From: Prochlorococcus sp. AG-402-L23
GTDB taxonomy: Bacteria; Cyanobacteriota; Cyanobacteriia; PCC-6307; Cyanobiaceae
Direction: 5' to 3'
DNA: 37,874 nucleotides
Assembly (NCBI GenBank): GCA_003216635.1
Contig: QCIO01000014.1
Location: 1 to 37,874, forward strand
Shown: piece by piece, positions 1 through 6,967 of the stretch
How the letters are laid out: each line of letters starts with the position of its first letter
How positions within the stretch are numbered: position 1 is the stretch's first letter
Notes under the pieces: model-generated
What the model saw: the letters and a program-made list of their open reading frames with translations, nothing else
Told to the model about the DNA's origin: nothing
Database searches by the model: none
Made by a program: the position numbers and the translations under genes

Positions 1-69
1 TGAAAAACGAGGATATTCCTTTACTTTATTGATCAATGACTTAATTAGAGATTCAGAATAATCTGCCAT
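1..69 (-). CDS. N-terminal fragment of an unidentified gene, cut by the window edge
   Basis: An open frame begins with ATG at 69 and runs leftward off the window, giving 23 residues that start MADYSESLIK and include several charged residues. It lies 28 bases behind the yajQ stop on the same strand, so it may be the next gene of that transcript. No ribosome binding site is evident. Too little is visible to assign a family. The call as a real gene rests only on the open frame, the start position and the tight co-directional spacing. Confidence 0.45.
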   Translation of the reverse strand, partial: MADYSESLIKSLINKVKEYPRFS

Positions 70-97
70 ATTTTAAAAATAGTCTTACTAGAAGATT

Positions 98-595
98 TTA
101 TCTAAAGTTATTCGCTTTTAGAGGAATATTCAAAGACTCTTCCAACTCACTAACAAGCTTAATTGCTAATTGAAGATCATTTTTGCTCTTACTAGCAACT
201 CTCAGTGTTTCTCCATTAATGGTGACATTAATTTTTTTTATTTGATCTCTAATATTTTTACTGATTTTTTTTGCAATTTCTTGTTTAATTCCTTGCTTTA
301 ATAAAATTGGCTGTTTTACTTTATTACCACTAACCATTTCAATTTCACCATAGTCAAATATTTTTAAAGATAAGTTTCTTTTTATTGCCTTTTGTCTAAT
401 TATGTCATTTACAGCATTTAAGGTAAGTTCGCTATTGGTAATTATAAAAATATTTTCTTTATCTAGATCAACTGAAGTGTCTGTGCCCTTCAGATCGTAT
501 CGCTGAGAAATTTCCCTTTTTACTTGATCCAAAGCATTGACTAATTCCTGTCTATCAAAGTCAGAAACGACATCAAATGAAAAACTTTCTGCCAT
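98..595 (-). CDS. yajQ: YajQ family nucleotide-binding protein (UPF0234)
   Basis: A 165-residue soluble protein of the YajQ family, which folds as two RRM-like halves. The opening MAESFSFDVVSDFDRQEL and the following RYDLKGT segment are hallmarks of the family, and the length matches the usual 160-165 residues. Family members bind nucleotides; one from Xanthomonas binds cyclic di-GMP, but the ligand here cannot be read from sequence. The gene starts at an ATG and is the third gene of a leftward cluster with the SLOG-like and BioD-like genes upstream (66-base gap). The family call is firm; the biological role in cyanobacteria is not known to me. Confidence 0.9.
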   Translation of the reverse strand: MAESFSFDVVSDFDRQELVNALDQVKREISQRYDLKGTDTSVDLDKENIFIITNSELTLNAVNDIIRQKAIKRNLSLKIFDYGEIEMVSGNKVKQPILLKQGIKQEIAKKISKNIRDQIKKINVTINGETLRVASKSKNDLQLAIKLVSELEESLNIPLKANNFR

Positions 596-661
596 AGTAA
601 ATTATTAAACGCTAAATATTATTAGCATAAATCATCTTTTAATATGGGGAAATGGATTTAT

Positions 662-1174
662 TTAATCAAAAAATAACAAACTAACCAATTTCCCCATTTC
701 TTCCGCGCATCTACAACTATTTAGCAAAGTTTCACTATCGTGAAAGGCAAAGCATATTAATTGATCGCACCTATTAATAATTTCTTGATTACAAAGACTG
801 CTTGCAAGTGGCAAGGGTAATTCATCATTTTCACTTTTTTCTACCAAATGCATAACCCTTTCAAGCTGATCTTTTATTTCGGGTATTTGTCTATCAAGAC
901 TTTGTGGTAATAAAACAGTTAATAATGATGGATTAATATCTAAGACAGCTCGAATAACTGCTGCATTGACACCTTGAGATCCAGAAGTAAGGATATTATG
1001 TCCTTCCTCTGCTAAAGACCTTGCTATCAACTCAATTAAGTGGATATCCACAACTGGTACGTGCCTACTACCCAAAAAAGCAATTCTCCTTTTCCCATTA
1101 TCTTGGAGTTTTGCAAGTTCTTGAGCTAAGGCATCAACGCCTTCAGTTGCTGGTAGATCTAAAGAGCGACTCAA
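662..1174 (-). CDS. SLOG/DprA-like Rossmann-fold nucleotide-binding protein
   Basis: A 170-residue protein with a Rossmann-type core. A first strand and loop, RIAFLGSRHVP (about residues 30-40), is followed by a glycine-rich loop TSGSQGVN (63-70), the arrangement seen in the DprA/LOG (SLOG) superfamily that binds nucleotides or nucleotide-derived ligands. It is much shorter than true DprA and has no added DNA-binding domain, so a role in transformation is not supported. The likely start is a TTG at 1174, since no ATG lies near the N terminus. It sits 25 bases downstream of the BioD-like gene on the same strand, pointing to a shared transcript. Exact ligand and function are unknown. Confidence 0.7.
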   Translation of the reverse strand: MSRSLDLPATEGVDALAQELAKLQDNGKRRIAFLGSRHVPVVDIHLIELIARSLAEEGHNILTSGSQGVNAAVIRAVLDINPSLLTVLLPQSLDRQIPEIKDQLERVMHLVEKSENDELPLPLASSLCNQEIINRCDQLICFAFHDSETLLNSCRCAEEMGKLVSLLFFD

Positions 1175-1199
1175 AATAATATAGTTTCTTTATTTGAAA

Positions 1200-2309
1200 T
1201 TAGCATTTATCTGAAAAATTGCAGGGAAAATCTATTTTTTCGAGAATTCTTTTTAGATTTACATTCTCTTGAACTAATTGAATAGCATAAGAAGCTTTAA
1301 TTGATTCATGTATTCTGACATGACCAAAAGCTTGTTCAATAATTTCTACGGAGGAAAGAGTATCTAATTCCACCTTTAAAATTGGTACCTCCAATTCCTC
1401 CGCTCTATGAATCAATTGTGACAAAGGGTCTCCTAAACCAGTTAAAATTAAGCATTGAGTCGAAGCCTCCAAAGCAGCAAGTTGGATATCAGTTCTATCA
1501 GCTCCAGTTACTACAGCCATATTTCGTCTTCTCCTGAAAAATTCCATTGCAGAATTTACCCCCATTGCACCAATACTTAATGTTTCAACAAGTAATTGAT
1601 CTTTTTCAGGGCAACAAATTACTTGGGCATCTAGTCTTCTTACAAGCTCGCCGACTGTGACACTTCTAAGAAGTGGTGATTTGGGCATCACCCCAAACAC
1701 TTCAATATCCAGATCTTTCAGAGAAGGTATTATTTCATTTTTGACTTTTTCGACATCTTGCGGCAAAACTCCATTCAATACAACTCCAGCCAATTGTTCT
1801 CCTAATTGTTTTTTTGCACCAAGTAATGCATCCACGCTTTTACAGTCTTCCCATAAATTTACAATTAAAACTTTTGCATCTAAATCCTTAGCTAGTTGTG
1901 GAAGACTTAAGCCATAAATCATACCTTCATGAAGACTTCCAGCTGCCTCTAAAATATTCAGACCTTCAAAATCATCATTAACCAATCCTTCAATCTGACC
2001 AAAACCTTTTCCTGGGAGTAAGTCTTTATTGAAGATTCTTTTTTCAGCTGATATATTATCTAATAATCCTACTGAAGAAATTAAATTCTCCTCTTCGATA
2101 TTTAAAGTAGATCCAATAAACTTTACATCATCATCTATTAATCCTTCATAAGACATTGAAGGGAGATTAGTAAGTTCGATACATGTTGCTAAAGGTTTTC
2201 CTATGCGTACTTTTTTTTTCTCCTGTATAAGTCTTTTTGCTATCCCAAGAACCATTGCAGACTTTCCACTAAATGGCTCACATGAACCAATTAATAATAT
2301 ATCACTCAT
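1200..2309 (-). CDS. BioD-like P-loop protein with DRTGG domain (phosphotransacetylase-family N-terminal part)
   Basis: A 369-residue soluble protein. Residues 5-20 carry a P-loop (GSCEPFSGKSA) of the type used by dethiobiotin synthetase and the N-terminal part of long Pta enzymes. The C-terminal half contains a DRTGG-like domain, with ADRTDIQLAAL near residues 270-280 where the motif reads DRTD rather than DRTGG. There is no room for a phosphotransacetylase catalytic domain, so acetyl transfer is unlikely despite the common database label. It leads a leftward cluster with the SLOG-like protein and yajQ. Starts at ATG. Function is undetermined; regulatory nucleotide sensing is a guess from domain types. 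Confidence 0.75.
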   Translation of the reverse strand: MSDILLIGSCEPFSGKSAMVLGIAKRLIQEKKKVRIGKPLATCIELTNLPSMSYEGLIDDDVKFIGSTLNIEEENLISSVGLLDNISAEKRIFNKDLLPGKGFGQIEGLVNDDFEGLNILEAAGSLHEGMIYGLSLPQLAKDLDAKVLIVNLWEDCKSVDALLGAKKQLGEQLAGVVLNGVLPQDVEKVKNEIIPSLKDLDIEVFGVMPKSPLLRSVTVGELVRRLDAQVICCPEKDQLLVETLSIGAMGVNSAMEFFRRRRNMAVVTGADRTDIQLAALEASTQCLILTGLGDPLSQLIHRAEELEVPILKVELDTLSSVEIIEQAFGHVRIHESIKASYAIQLVQENVNLKRILEKIDFPCNFSDKC

Positions 2310-2462
2310 AATTAGTTAAATTATCTATCAATAGATTCAAGATAATATTTTTTTCAGAACTAAACAAATATTTATTTATGAGATTTAATCAAATAAAAGA
2401 ATAAATAATTTTTTTTGGTAAATTTATTTTAATTCTTTGGTATCTCATCAAAATCAAGCAAA

Positions 2463-3182
2463 ATGATAAATTCAACCAAAAACGAAAAAACTATAGGAAT
2501 TACTGGAGCCTCAGGTGCGCTAGGGAAAGAATTAACAAAGTTGTTTCGTCAAAAAGGATTTAGAGTGATTGGATTTACTCATAGTAAAACTAATTATGAA
2601 ATAAATCTTGAATCTCCTAATGAATGGATTAAATGGGAATGTGGGAAGGAGTCGTCATTAAAAAAACAATTAGAAAAGATAGATATTTTAATCTTGAACC
2701 ATGGTATCTATGATTTGAGTAGAGAAAATTCCAATTATGAAAACTCTATAGAAATAAATGCATTAAGCAAATTCAAATTTTTAAATTTATTTGAAGATAT
2801 TGCTCTAACCAATGATTCACAAATAAAAAAAGAGATTTGGATAAATACATCTGAAGCAGAAATATTGCCAGCCCTAAATCCTTCATATGAGATTAGTAAA
2901 TCCCTTATTGGTCAATTAGTTTCTTTCAAAAAAAATCTTTTAGACAAAAATACAAAGAAAAAATTCATAATTAAGAAAATCATCTTAGGCCCTTTTAAAT
3001 CAGAACTAAATCCTATCGGAATAATGAGTCCCAAATTTGTTTCTAAAAAAATATATGATTTAGCTAATTCAAAAAATTATTTAATAATAATTAGTCCTAA
3101 CCCTTTATCCTACATACTTTTCCCATTAAGAGAATTTTTCAATTTTTTGTATTGCCAAATTATCTATATGTACAAATCTTAG
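2463..3182 (+). CDS. Short-chain dehydrogenase/reductase family protein
   Basis: A 239-residue Rossmann-fold oxidoreductase. The cofactor loop TGASGALG lies at residues 14-21, an NHG at 79-81 stands where most family members have NAG, and YEISK at 142-146 fits the catalytic Tyr-x3-Lys. A threonine-serine pair in WINTSEAE could supply the catalytic serine. The C terminus ends in a hydrophobic stretch (ILFPLREFFNFLYCQIIYM) that is unusual for the family and may attach the protein to a membrane. The substrate cannot be predicted. It is convergent with map, with three bases between the two stops. Confidence 0.75.
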   Translation: MINSTKNEKTIGITGASGALGKELTKLFRQKGFRVIGFTHSKTNYEINLESPNEWIKWECGKESSLKKQLEKIDILILNHGIYDLSRENSNYENSIEINALSKFKFLNLFEDIALTNDSQIKKEIWINTSEAEILPALNPSYEISKSLIGQLVSFKKNLLDKNTKKKFIIKKIILGPFKSELNPIGIMSPKFVSKKIYDLANSKNYLIIISPNPLSYILFPLREFFNFLYCQIIYMYKS

Positions 3183-3185
3183 AGT

Positions 3186-4025
3186 CTAGAAATCTCTATC
3201 TGTCAATATTTCGATACCATCTTTTAAAACAACTATTGTATGCTCCCATTGGGCCGATAATTTTCCATCTTTTGTTATTACGGTCCATCTATCATTTAAT
3301 GTTTTGCAAAATTTAGTCCCTTCATTAACAATAGGTTCAACAGCTAAGGTCATTCCTTCACGAAGGACGACGTTGGGCAATTCTTTGGTCCGAAAATTAA
3401 ACACAGATGGTTCTTCATGAAGATTTCTTCCAACTCCATGACCTGTATAGTCTTCCACAACACTAAAGCCATTTTTTAAAACAATATCTTCGATTTCCCC
3501 AGCAACATCTAGAAGTGTATTCCCTGCTTTTATTTTCGAAAGCCCCGCATACAATGCTTTATGAGCTACTTTACTAAGATTTTGAGCCTTTGGACTAACT
3601 TCTCCCACACAAATTGATATACAACTATCCCCATGGAAGCCATCTAAATATGCTCCTGTATCAATTTTAACTAAATCGCCATTTTTAATTATTTTATTTT
3701 TATTTGGTATTCCATGAACAACCTCATTATTTATACTAGAGCAAATACTAGAAGGGAAACCATGGTAGCCCTTAAAACTTGGAACAGCTCCAAAACTTTT
3801 TATCCTCTTTTCTGCGAAATCATCTAAATCTTTTGTGCTTATTCCAGGCTTAATTAAGTCATTAATTTCCCTCAAAACAGTTGCCACAATCCTGCTAGAT
3901 TTTTTCATCAAATTTATTTCACGTGAAGACTTTATTTCAATTCCTCTTCTCCTCTGAATAAAAGGAACTTGATCATTAGCCTTGGAATTATTTTTATTTA
4001 ATAAAAGATCTGCAAAAAGTTTCAT
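3186..4025 (-). CDS. map: Methionine aminopeptidase, type I
   Basis: A 279-residue M24 metallopeptidase that removes the initiator methionine from new proteins. The five metal ligands are all present: Asp122 (KIDTGA), Asp133 (FHGDSC), His196 (TGHGVGR), Glu230 (AVEPIV) and Glu261 (WEHT); the substrate-binding HGIPN is near 104-108. The N terminus has about 25 residues ahead of the catalytic core and no signal peptide. The gene starts at an ATG at 4025 and diverges from the small membrane protein gene; a small inverted repeat lies in the gap between them. Confidence 0.95.
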   Translation of the reverse strand: MKLFADLLLNKNNSKANDQVPFIQRRRGIEIKSSREINLMKKSSRIVATVLREINDLIKPGISTKDLDDFAEKRIKSFGAVPSFKGYHGFPSSICSSINNEVVHGIPNKNKIIKNGDLVKIDTGAYLDGFHGDSCISICVGEVSPKAQNLSKVAHKALYAGLSKIKAGNTLLDVAGEIEDIVLKNGFSVVEDYTGHGVGRNLHEEPSVFNFRTKELPNVVLREGMTLAVEPIVNEGTKFCKTLNDRWTVITKDGKLSAQWEHTIVVLKDGIEILTDRDF

Positions 4026-4061
4026 TGGAATAAATAATAGTAATAGGTAAATATGTTCAAA

Positions 4062-4084
4062 ATAGCCGTTATGGTCTTGGCTAT
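4062..4084. repeat. Inverted repeat in the divergent map promoter region
   Basis: ATAGCC at 4062-4067 and GGCTAT at 4079-4084 form a six-pair stem with an 11-base loop. It is the most GC-rich patch of this gap and lies 37 bases before the map start and 35 bases before the ATG of the rightward gene. It could be an operator or a leader hairpin; chance is also possible. Confidence 0.3.
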
Positions 4085-4119
4085 CTTAAATCTATCAATA
4101 ACAATTGAAAGAAACAAAA

Positions 4120-4428
4120 ATGAAAATTTTATTTAATTCTAGGCAATTTCATAAGGCTTTGGCACCTTGGATTTTTCTTCCGTTATTTATATCTTCAATT
4201 ACCGGACTTTTTTATAGGGTTTCAAAAGATTTATTAGGTTTCTCTAAAGAACAAGTTCATTGGTTAATGTCTCTCCATGAGGGCGAATGGCTTGGAGATA
4301 ATGGAGAACTTATATACGTAATATTGAATTCCCTTGGAGTTTTATGGATGCTTATAACGGGATTCCAAATGTTTTCAAAAACAATTTCATTTACCAAAAA
4401 GGTTACTAAAGGCGAGTCAAAGGGTTAA
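4120..4428 (+). CDS. Small membrane protein, PepSY-associated-helix-like
   Basis: A protein of 102 residues from the ATG at 4120; a TTG at 4105 would add five residues. Two membrane helices are visible, one in the N-terminal third ([18 protein letters not shown]) and one near the C terminus ([18 protein letters not shown]), joined by an acidic loop with several histidines. The layout, including the FHKALAPW opening, resembles the helix pairs of PepSY-associated membrane proteins, but the PepSY domain itself is absent. It is followed after 32 bases by rplS on the same strand. No function can be assigned. Confidence 0.65.
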   Translation: MKILFNSRQFHKALAPWIFLPLFISSITGLFYRVSKDLLGFSKEQVHWLMSLHEGEWLGDNGELIYVILNSLGVLWMLITGFQMFSKTISFTKKVTKGESKG

Positions 4429-4460
4429 GATATAAAACTTGTAGGACAAAAAAGATCAAA

Positions 4461-4931
4461 ATGGCCAAAGAGAAACAAGAGAATGAATTAGAAACCGGTA
4501 TAAAATCCGACGCATCGGTTGATGTAGCAGTTGAACAAAAAGAAAAAAATATGGTTTCTGAAACTACGCAAACCTTAAGCGCATACAACCTTATTAAGGA
4601 ATTTGAGAATGAACAATTAAAAAAGGAATTACCTGAAATTTATGTTGGGGACACTGTGAAAGTTGGAGTAAAAATTACAGAAGGTAATAAAGAAAGAGTC
4701 CAACCTTATGAAGGTGTTGTCATAGCAAAAAGGCATGGAGGTATTAACCAGACTATTACAGTTAGAAGAATTTTTCAGGGTATAGGTGTTGAAAGAGTAT
4801 TTATGCTACATAGTCCACAGGTTGCCTCTCTAAAAGTTGAACGTAGAGGTAAAGTAAGGAGAGCTAAATTATTCTATCTGAGAGATAGAGTAGGAAAAGC
4901 TACTCGCGTAAAACAACGCTTTGATCGATAA
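4461..4931 (+). CDS. rplS: 50S ribosomal protein L19
   Basis: A 156-residue ribosomal protein. The L19 core begins near residue 43 ([22 protein letters not shown] in the usual position) and continues through [33 protein letters not shown] and the basic end [17 protein letters not shown]19 lies at the interface of the large and small subunits. Most bacterial L19 proteins are 110-120 residues, so about 40 acidic, low-complexity residues at the N terminus are extra; an ATG within this stretch at residue 31 could be an alternative start, but ATG at 4461 keeps the frame open with no conflict. tRNA-Trp follows. Confidence 0.95.
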   Translation: MAKEKQENELETGIKSDASVDVAVEQKEKNMVSETTQTLSAYNLIKEFENEQLKKELPEIYVGDTVKVGVKITEGNKERVQPYEGVVIAKRHGGINQTITVRRIFQGIGVERVFMLHSPQVASLKVERRGKVRRAKLFYLRDRVGKATRVKQRFDR

Positions 4932-4958
4932 AGTTGTAAATTAATCAACTTATTGATC
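4923..4958 (+). other. Imperfect hairpin between rplS and tRNA-Trp
   Basis: GATCGATAAAGTTG (from 4923) can fold onto CAACTTATTGATC (ending 4958) around a nine-base loop, with one mismatch and one bulge. It overlaps the rplS stop codon. No uridine run follows, so it is a poor Rho-independent terminator; a 3' end stabiliser or processing signal is possible. Confidence 0.35.
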
Positions 4959-4969
4959 ACAAAGACGCT

Positions 4970-4975
4970 TATAAT
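4970..4975 (+). promoter_or_regulatory. -10 hexamer for tRNA-Trp
   Basis: A perfect TATAAT lies nine bases ahead of the tRNA-Trp 5' end, so transcription would begin at or very near the mature tRNA end. No good -35 hexamer is seen 16-18 bases upstream. It supports transcription of the tRNA separately from rplS. Confidence 0.4.
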
Positions 4976-4984
4976 CAATTAAAT

Positions 4985-5057
4985 GCGTCGTTAGTTCAGT
5001 TGGTAGAACGCAGGTCTCCAAAACCTGATGTCGGGGGTTCAAGTCCTCCACGACGCG
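4985..5057 (+). tRNA. tRNA-Trp (anticodon CCA)
   Basis: A 73-base cloverleaf. The acceptor stem pairs GCGTCGT with ACGACGC, followed by discriminator G. The anticodon stem CAGGT/ACCTG encloses the loop CTCCAAA with anticodon CCA at 5018-5020, reading UGG. The T arm has the standard GTTCAAG loop. The CCA tail is not encoded. There is no anticodon-stem or loop irregularity. Confidence 0.97.
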
Positions 5058-5092
5058 TTTGATCAACATTATGTAAATCATTTTTTCATAAG

Positions 5093-5287
5093 ATGGAGTT
5101 AGATCTTCAACCTGGGGACGTAGTTAAAGTCCTCGAATCAGCAGCTTTAGGATGGGTTCGTGCAAGAGTCATCAGAGTTAAGTCTGGTGGGAGAGTTGTC
5201 GTACAAAGTGACCAAGGCAGAGAATTTACAGCTAGAGGTAACCAAGTTAGGTTGATAGAACCTGCTGGTTTTAGACCTCAAAAATAA
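5093..5287 (+). CDS. Small SH3-like conserved protein
   Basis: A 64-residue soluble protein starting at ATG 5093. The sequence is rich in short beta strands: LQPGDVVKVLES, WVRARVIRVKSGGRVVVQ and GNQVRLIEP, a pattern of a KOW/SH3-like barrel that often binds nucleic acid or protein partners. It is net basic in the middle and lacks a signal peptide or membrane helix. It lies between tRNA-Trp and tRNA-Asp and ends in a predicted terminator, so it probably forms a short transcript of its own or with tRNA-Trp. Similarity to the NDH-1 subunit NdhS is only at the level of fold; I do not assign that name. Confidence 0.75.
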   Translation: MELDLQPGDVVKVLESAALGWVRARVIRVKSGGRVVVQSDQGREFTARGNQVRLIEPAGFRPQK

Positions 5288-5329
5288 ATAGTTGTTTATG
5301 CCAAGGCAGATGTAAAACTAACTATTTTT
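5286..5329 (+). terminator. Predicted Rho-independent terminator after the 64-residue protein gene
   Basis: AAATAGTT (5286-5293) pairs with AACTATTT (5320-5327). Inside it TTTA pairs with TAAA and TGC with GCA, giving a branched or bulged hairpin; the T run extends to 5329. It begins in the stop codon of the gene. Confidence 0.5.
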
Positions 5330-5359
5330 GTAAATCCTCAAATTAATAAATTTTTTTTA

Positions 5360-5388
5360 TTACAACACCATAAATTAAGTATTATGAT
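5360..5388 (+). promoter_or_regulatory. Possible promoter for tRNA-Asp
   Basis: A -10-like TATGAT (5383-5388) stands 17 bases after TTACAA (5360-5365). The -10 matches consensus in five of six positions and the -35 is weak. Transcription would start near 5395, leaving a leader of about 40 bases that contains the hairpin at 5409-5428. Confidence 0.35.
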
Positions 5389-5408
5389 CTGATAATTTTA
5401 AGAATGAA

Positions 5409-5428
5409 GTTCTAAATAAATTTAGAAC
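5409..5428 (+). other. Perfect hairpin in the leader of tRNA-Asp
   Basis: GTTCTAAA and TTTAGAAC form a perfect eight-pair stem with loop TAAA, ending eight bases before the mature tRNA. No T run follows. A role in 5' processing or in keeping the leader from misfolding with the tRNA is possible. Confidence 0.45.
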
Positions 5429-5436
5429 AAAACTCT

Positions 5437-5510
5437 GGGACCGTAGTTCAACTGGTTAGAGCACCGCCCTGTCACGGCGGAAGTTGCGGGTTCGAATCCC
5501 GTCGGTCCCG
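5437..5510 (+). tRNA. tRNA-Asp (anticodon GTC)
   Basis: A 74-base cloverleaf with acceptor stem GGGACCG/CGGTCCC and discriminator G. The anticodon stem CCGCC/GGCGG encloses CTGTCAC, with GTC at 5471-5473. The T loop is GTTCGAATC. CCA is not encoded. A run of six T residues follows at once, and the gltX start is 17 bases downstream, so the tRNA and gltX may share a transcript. Confidence 0.98.
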
Positions 5511-5527
5511 TTTTTTCTAAAAGAAAT

Positions 5528-6967
5528 TTGGAGAAACGTTTACGACTAGCCCCGAGTCCAACGGGTTTATTTCATGTAGGAACAGCGCGAACAGCATTAT
5601 TCAACTGGTTGTATGCACAAAAAATAGGCGGAAAATTTCTGATCAGAATAGAAGATACAGATTTTCTTCGATCTAAATCTGAATATACAAAAAATATATT
5701 AGAGGGCTTGAAATGGCTTGGACTTAAATGGGATGAAGAACCTATAAAGCAAAGTGACCGAATTTCGATTCACAAAAGTTACATCAAAAAGCTATTGAAA
5801 TGTGGAGCTGCATATAGGTGCTTTACAACAGAAGATGAAATTTCTGAATTAAGAGAAAAACAAAAAAACAAAGGATTACCTCCAAAGCATGATAATAGAC
5901 ACAGAAATCTTTCAAAAGAAGAAATAGAAACATTCATATCCCAAGAGAAGACTTCAGTAATAAGGTTTAAAATTAGTGAAAAAATTGAAATTAAATGGCT
6001 AGATCAAATAAGAGGTGAAATCAAATGGCAAGGGAAGGACTTGGGTGGTGATTTAGTTTTGTCGAGAAGGGCAAAGGGATATGAGATTGGAGATCCTTTG
6101 TATAATCTTGCAGTTGTAGTTGATGATAATTTCATGAATATTACTCATGTTGTAAGAGGTGAAGACCATATCTCAAACACTGCAAAACAAATATTGATTT
6201 ATAAAGCATTAAATTTTAATTTGCCGACTTTTTCGCATACACCCCTAATACTAAATAGTGAAGGGAAAAAATTATCTAAGAGAGATTGCGTTACTTCAAT
6301 TGACGAATTTAGAGATATGGGATATTTACCTGAGGCCTTATCGAACTATATGGCCTTTTTAGGTTGGTCTCCAAAATCTGATGGCAGAGAAATACTTTCA
6401 CTTGATGAGATATCTGAAATTTTTGACTTATCAGACATAAATAAAGCTGGAGCTAAATTCAGTTGGGAAAAACTTAACTGGATTAATTCTCAATATATAA
6501 AAAATATGGAATCAATAAAGTTAAGTGAGATCATGAGGAAATACTGGGATGAGAATGGTTGGGTGCCGCCATCTCAAGAATGGGCTTTAAAATTAGCAAT
6601 TTTGCTTAGAGACTCTATGACTCTTTTAAAAGATACCATTGATCAATCAAAACCATTTTTCTTAATACCTACAATTCAAAAAGAAGGCCAAGATTTTCTG
6701 GAAAACAATGATAGCAAAGCATCTCTAGAACTAATCTTAAATTATTTAATTGAGCAAAATACTATAAAATTAGATAAAGAAAAAGCCAAAGAAATAATAA
6801 ACGAAATCTCAAAAATGCATAATGTTAAAAAAGGGATATTAATGAAATCATTAAGAGTAGCCTTTTTTGGATCTCTCAGCGGGCCAGATTTAATTCAAAG
6901 TTGGGAGCTTTTCTCAGAGAGTAAAACTGATAGATCTCGAATTAAAAGATGTCTTAAATCAATCTAA
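5528..6967 (+). CDS. gltX: Glutamyl-tRNA synthetase (probably non-discriminating)
   Basis: A 479-residue class I synthetase that charges tRNA-Glu. The HIGH-type motif is HVGT at residues 16-19 within PSPTGLFHVGTARTA, and the KMSKS-type motif is KLSKR at 248-252. ARTALFNW and the EDTD segment (42-45) fit the glutamate-binding pocket. Cyanobacterial enzymes usually also charge tRNA-Gln, and Glu-tRNA is the precursor for tetrapyrroles, hence chlorophyll and heme. The start is TTG at 5528; the tRNA-Asp ends only 17 bases before, leaving no room for an earlier ATG. The last three codons overlap the convergent antiporter gene by nine bases. Confidence 0.96.
   Translation: MEKRLRLAPSPTGLFHVGTARTALFNWLYAQKIGGKFLIRIEDTDFLRSKSEYTKNILEGLKWLGLKWDEEPIKQSDRISIHKSYIKKLLKCGAAYRCFTTEDEISELREKQKNKGLPPKHDNRHRNLSKEEIETFISQEKTSVIRFKISEKIEIKWLDQIRGEIKWQGKDLGGDLVLSRRAKGYEIGDPLYNLAVVVDDNFMNITHVVRGEDHISNTAKQILIYKALNFNLPTFSHTPLILNSEGKKLSKRDCVTSIDEFRDMGYLPEALSNYMAFLGWSPKSDGREILSLDEISEIFDLSDINKAGAKFSWEKLNWINSQYIKNMESIKLSEIMRKYWDENGWVPPSQEWALKLAILLRDSMTLLKDTIDQSKPFFLIPTIQKEGQDFLENNDSKASLELILNYLIEQNTIKLDKEKAKEIINEISKMHNVKKGILMKSLRVAFFGSLSGPDLIQSWELFSESKTDRSRIKRCLKSI

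Noticed and set aside
1657-1917. Plus-strand open frame of 86 codons inside the BioD-like gene
   Set aside because: It lies entirely within a long gene with clear P-loop and DRTGG features; the translated sequence has no recognisable domain.
4985-5510. tRNA genes as possible integration sites
   Set aside because: No integrase, direct repeat of a tRNA 3' end or foreign genes are seen nearby.
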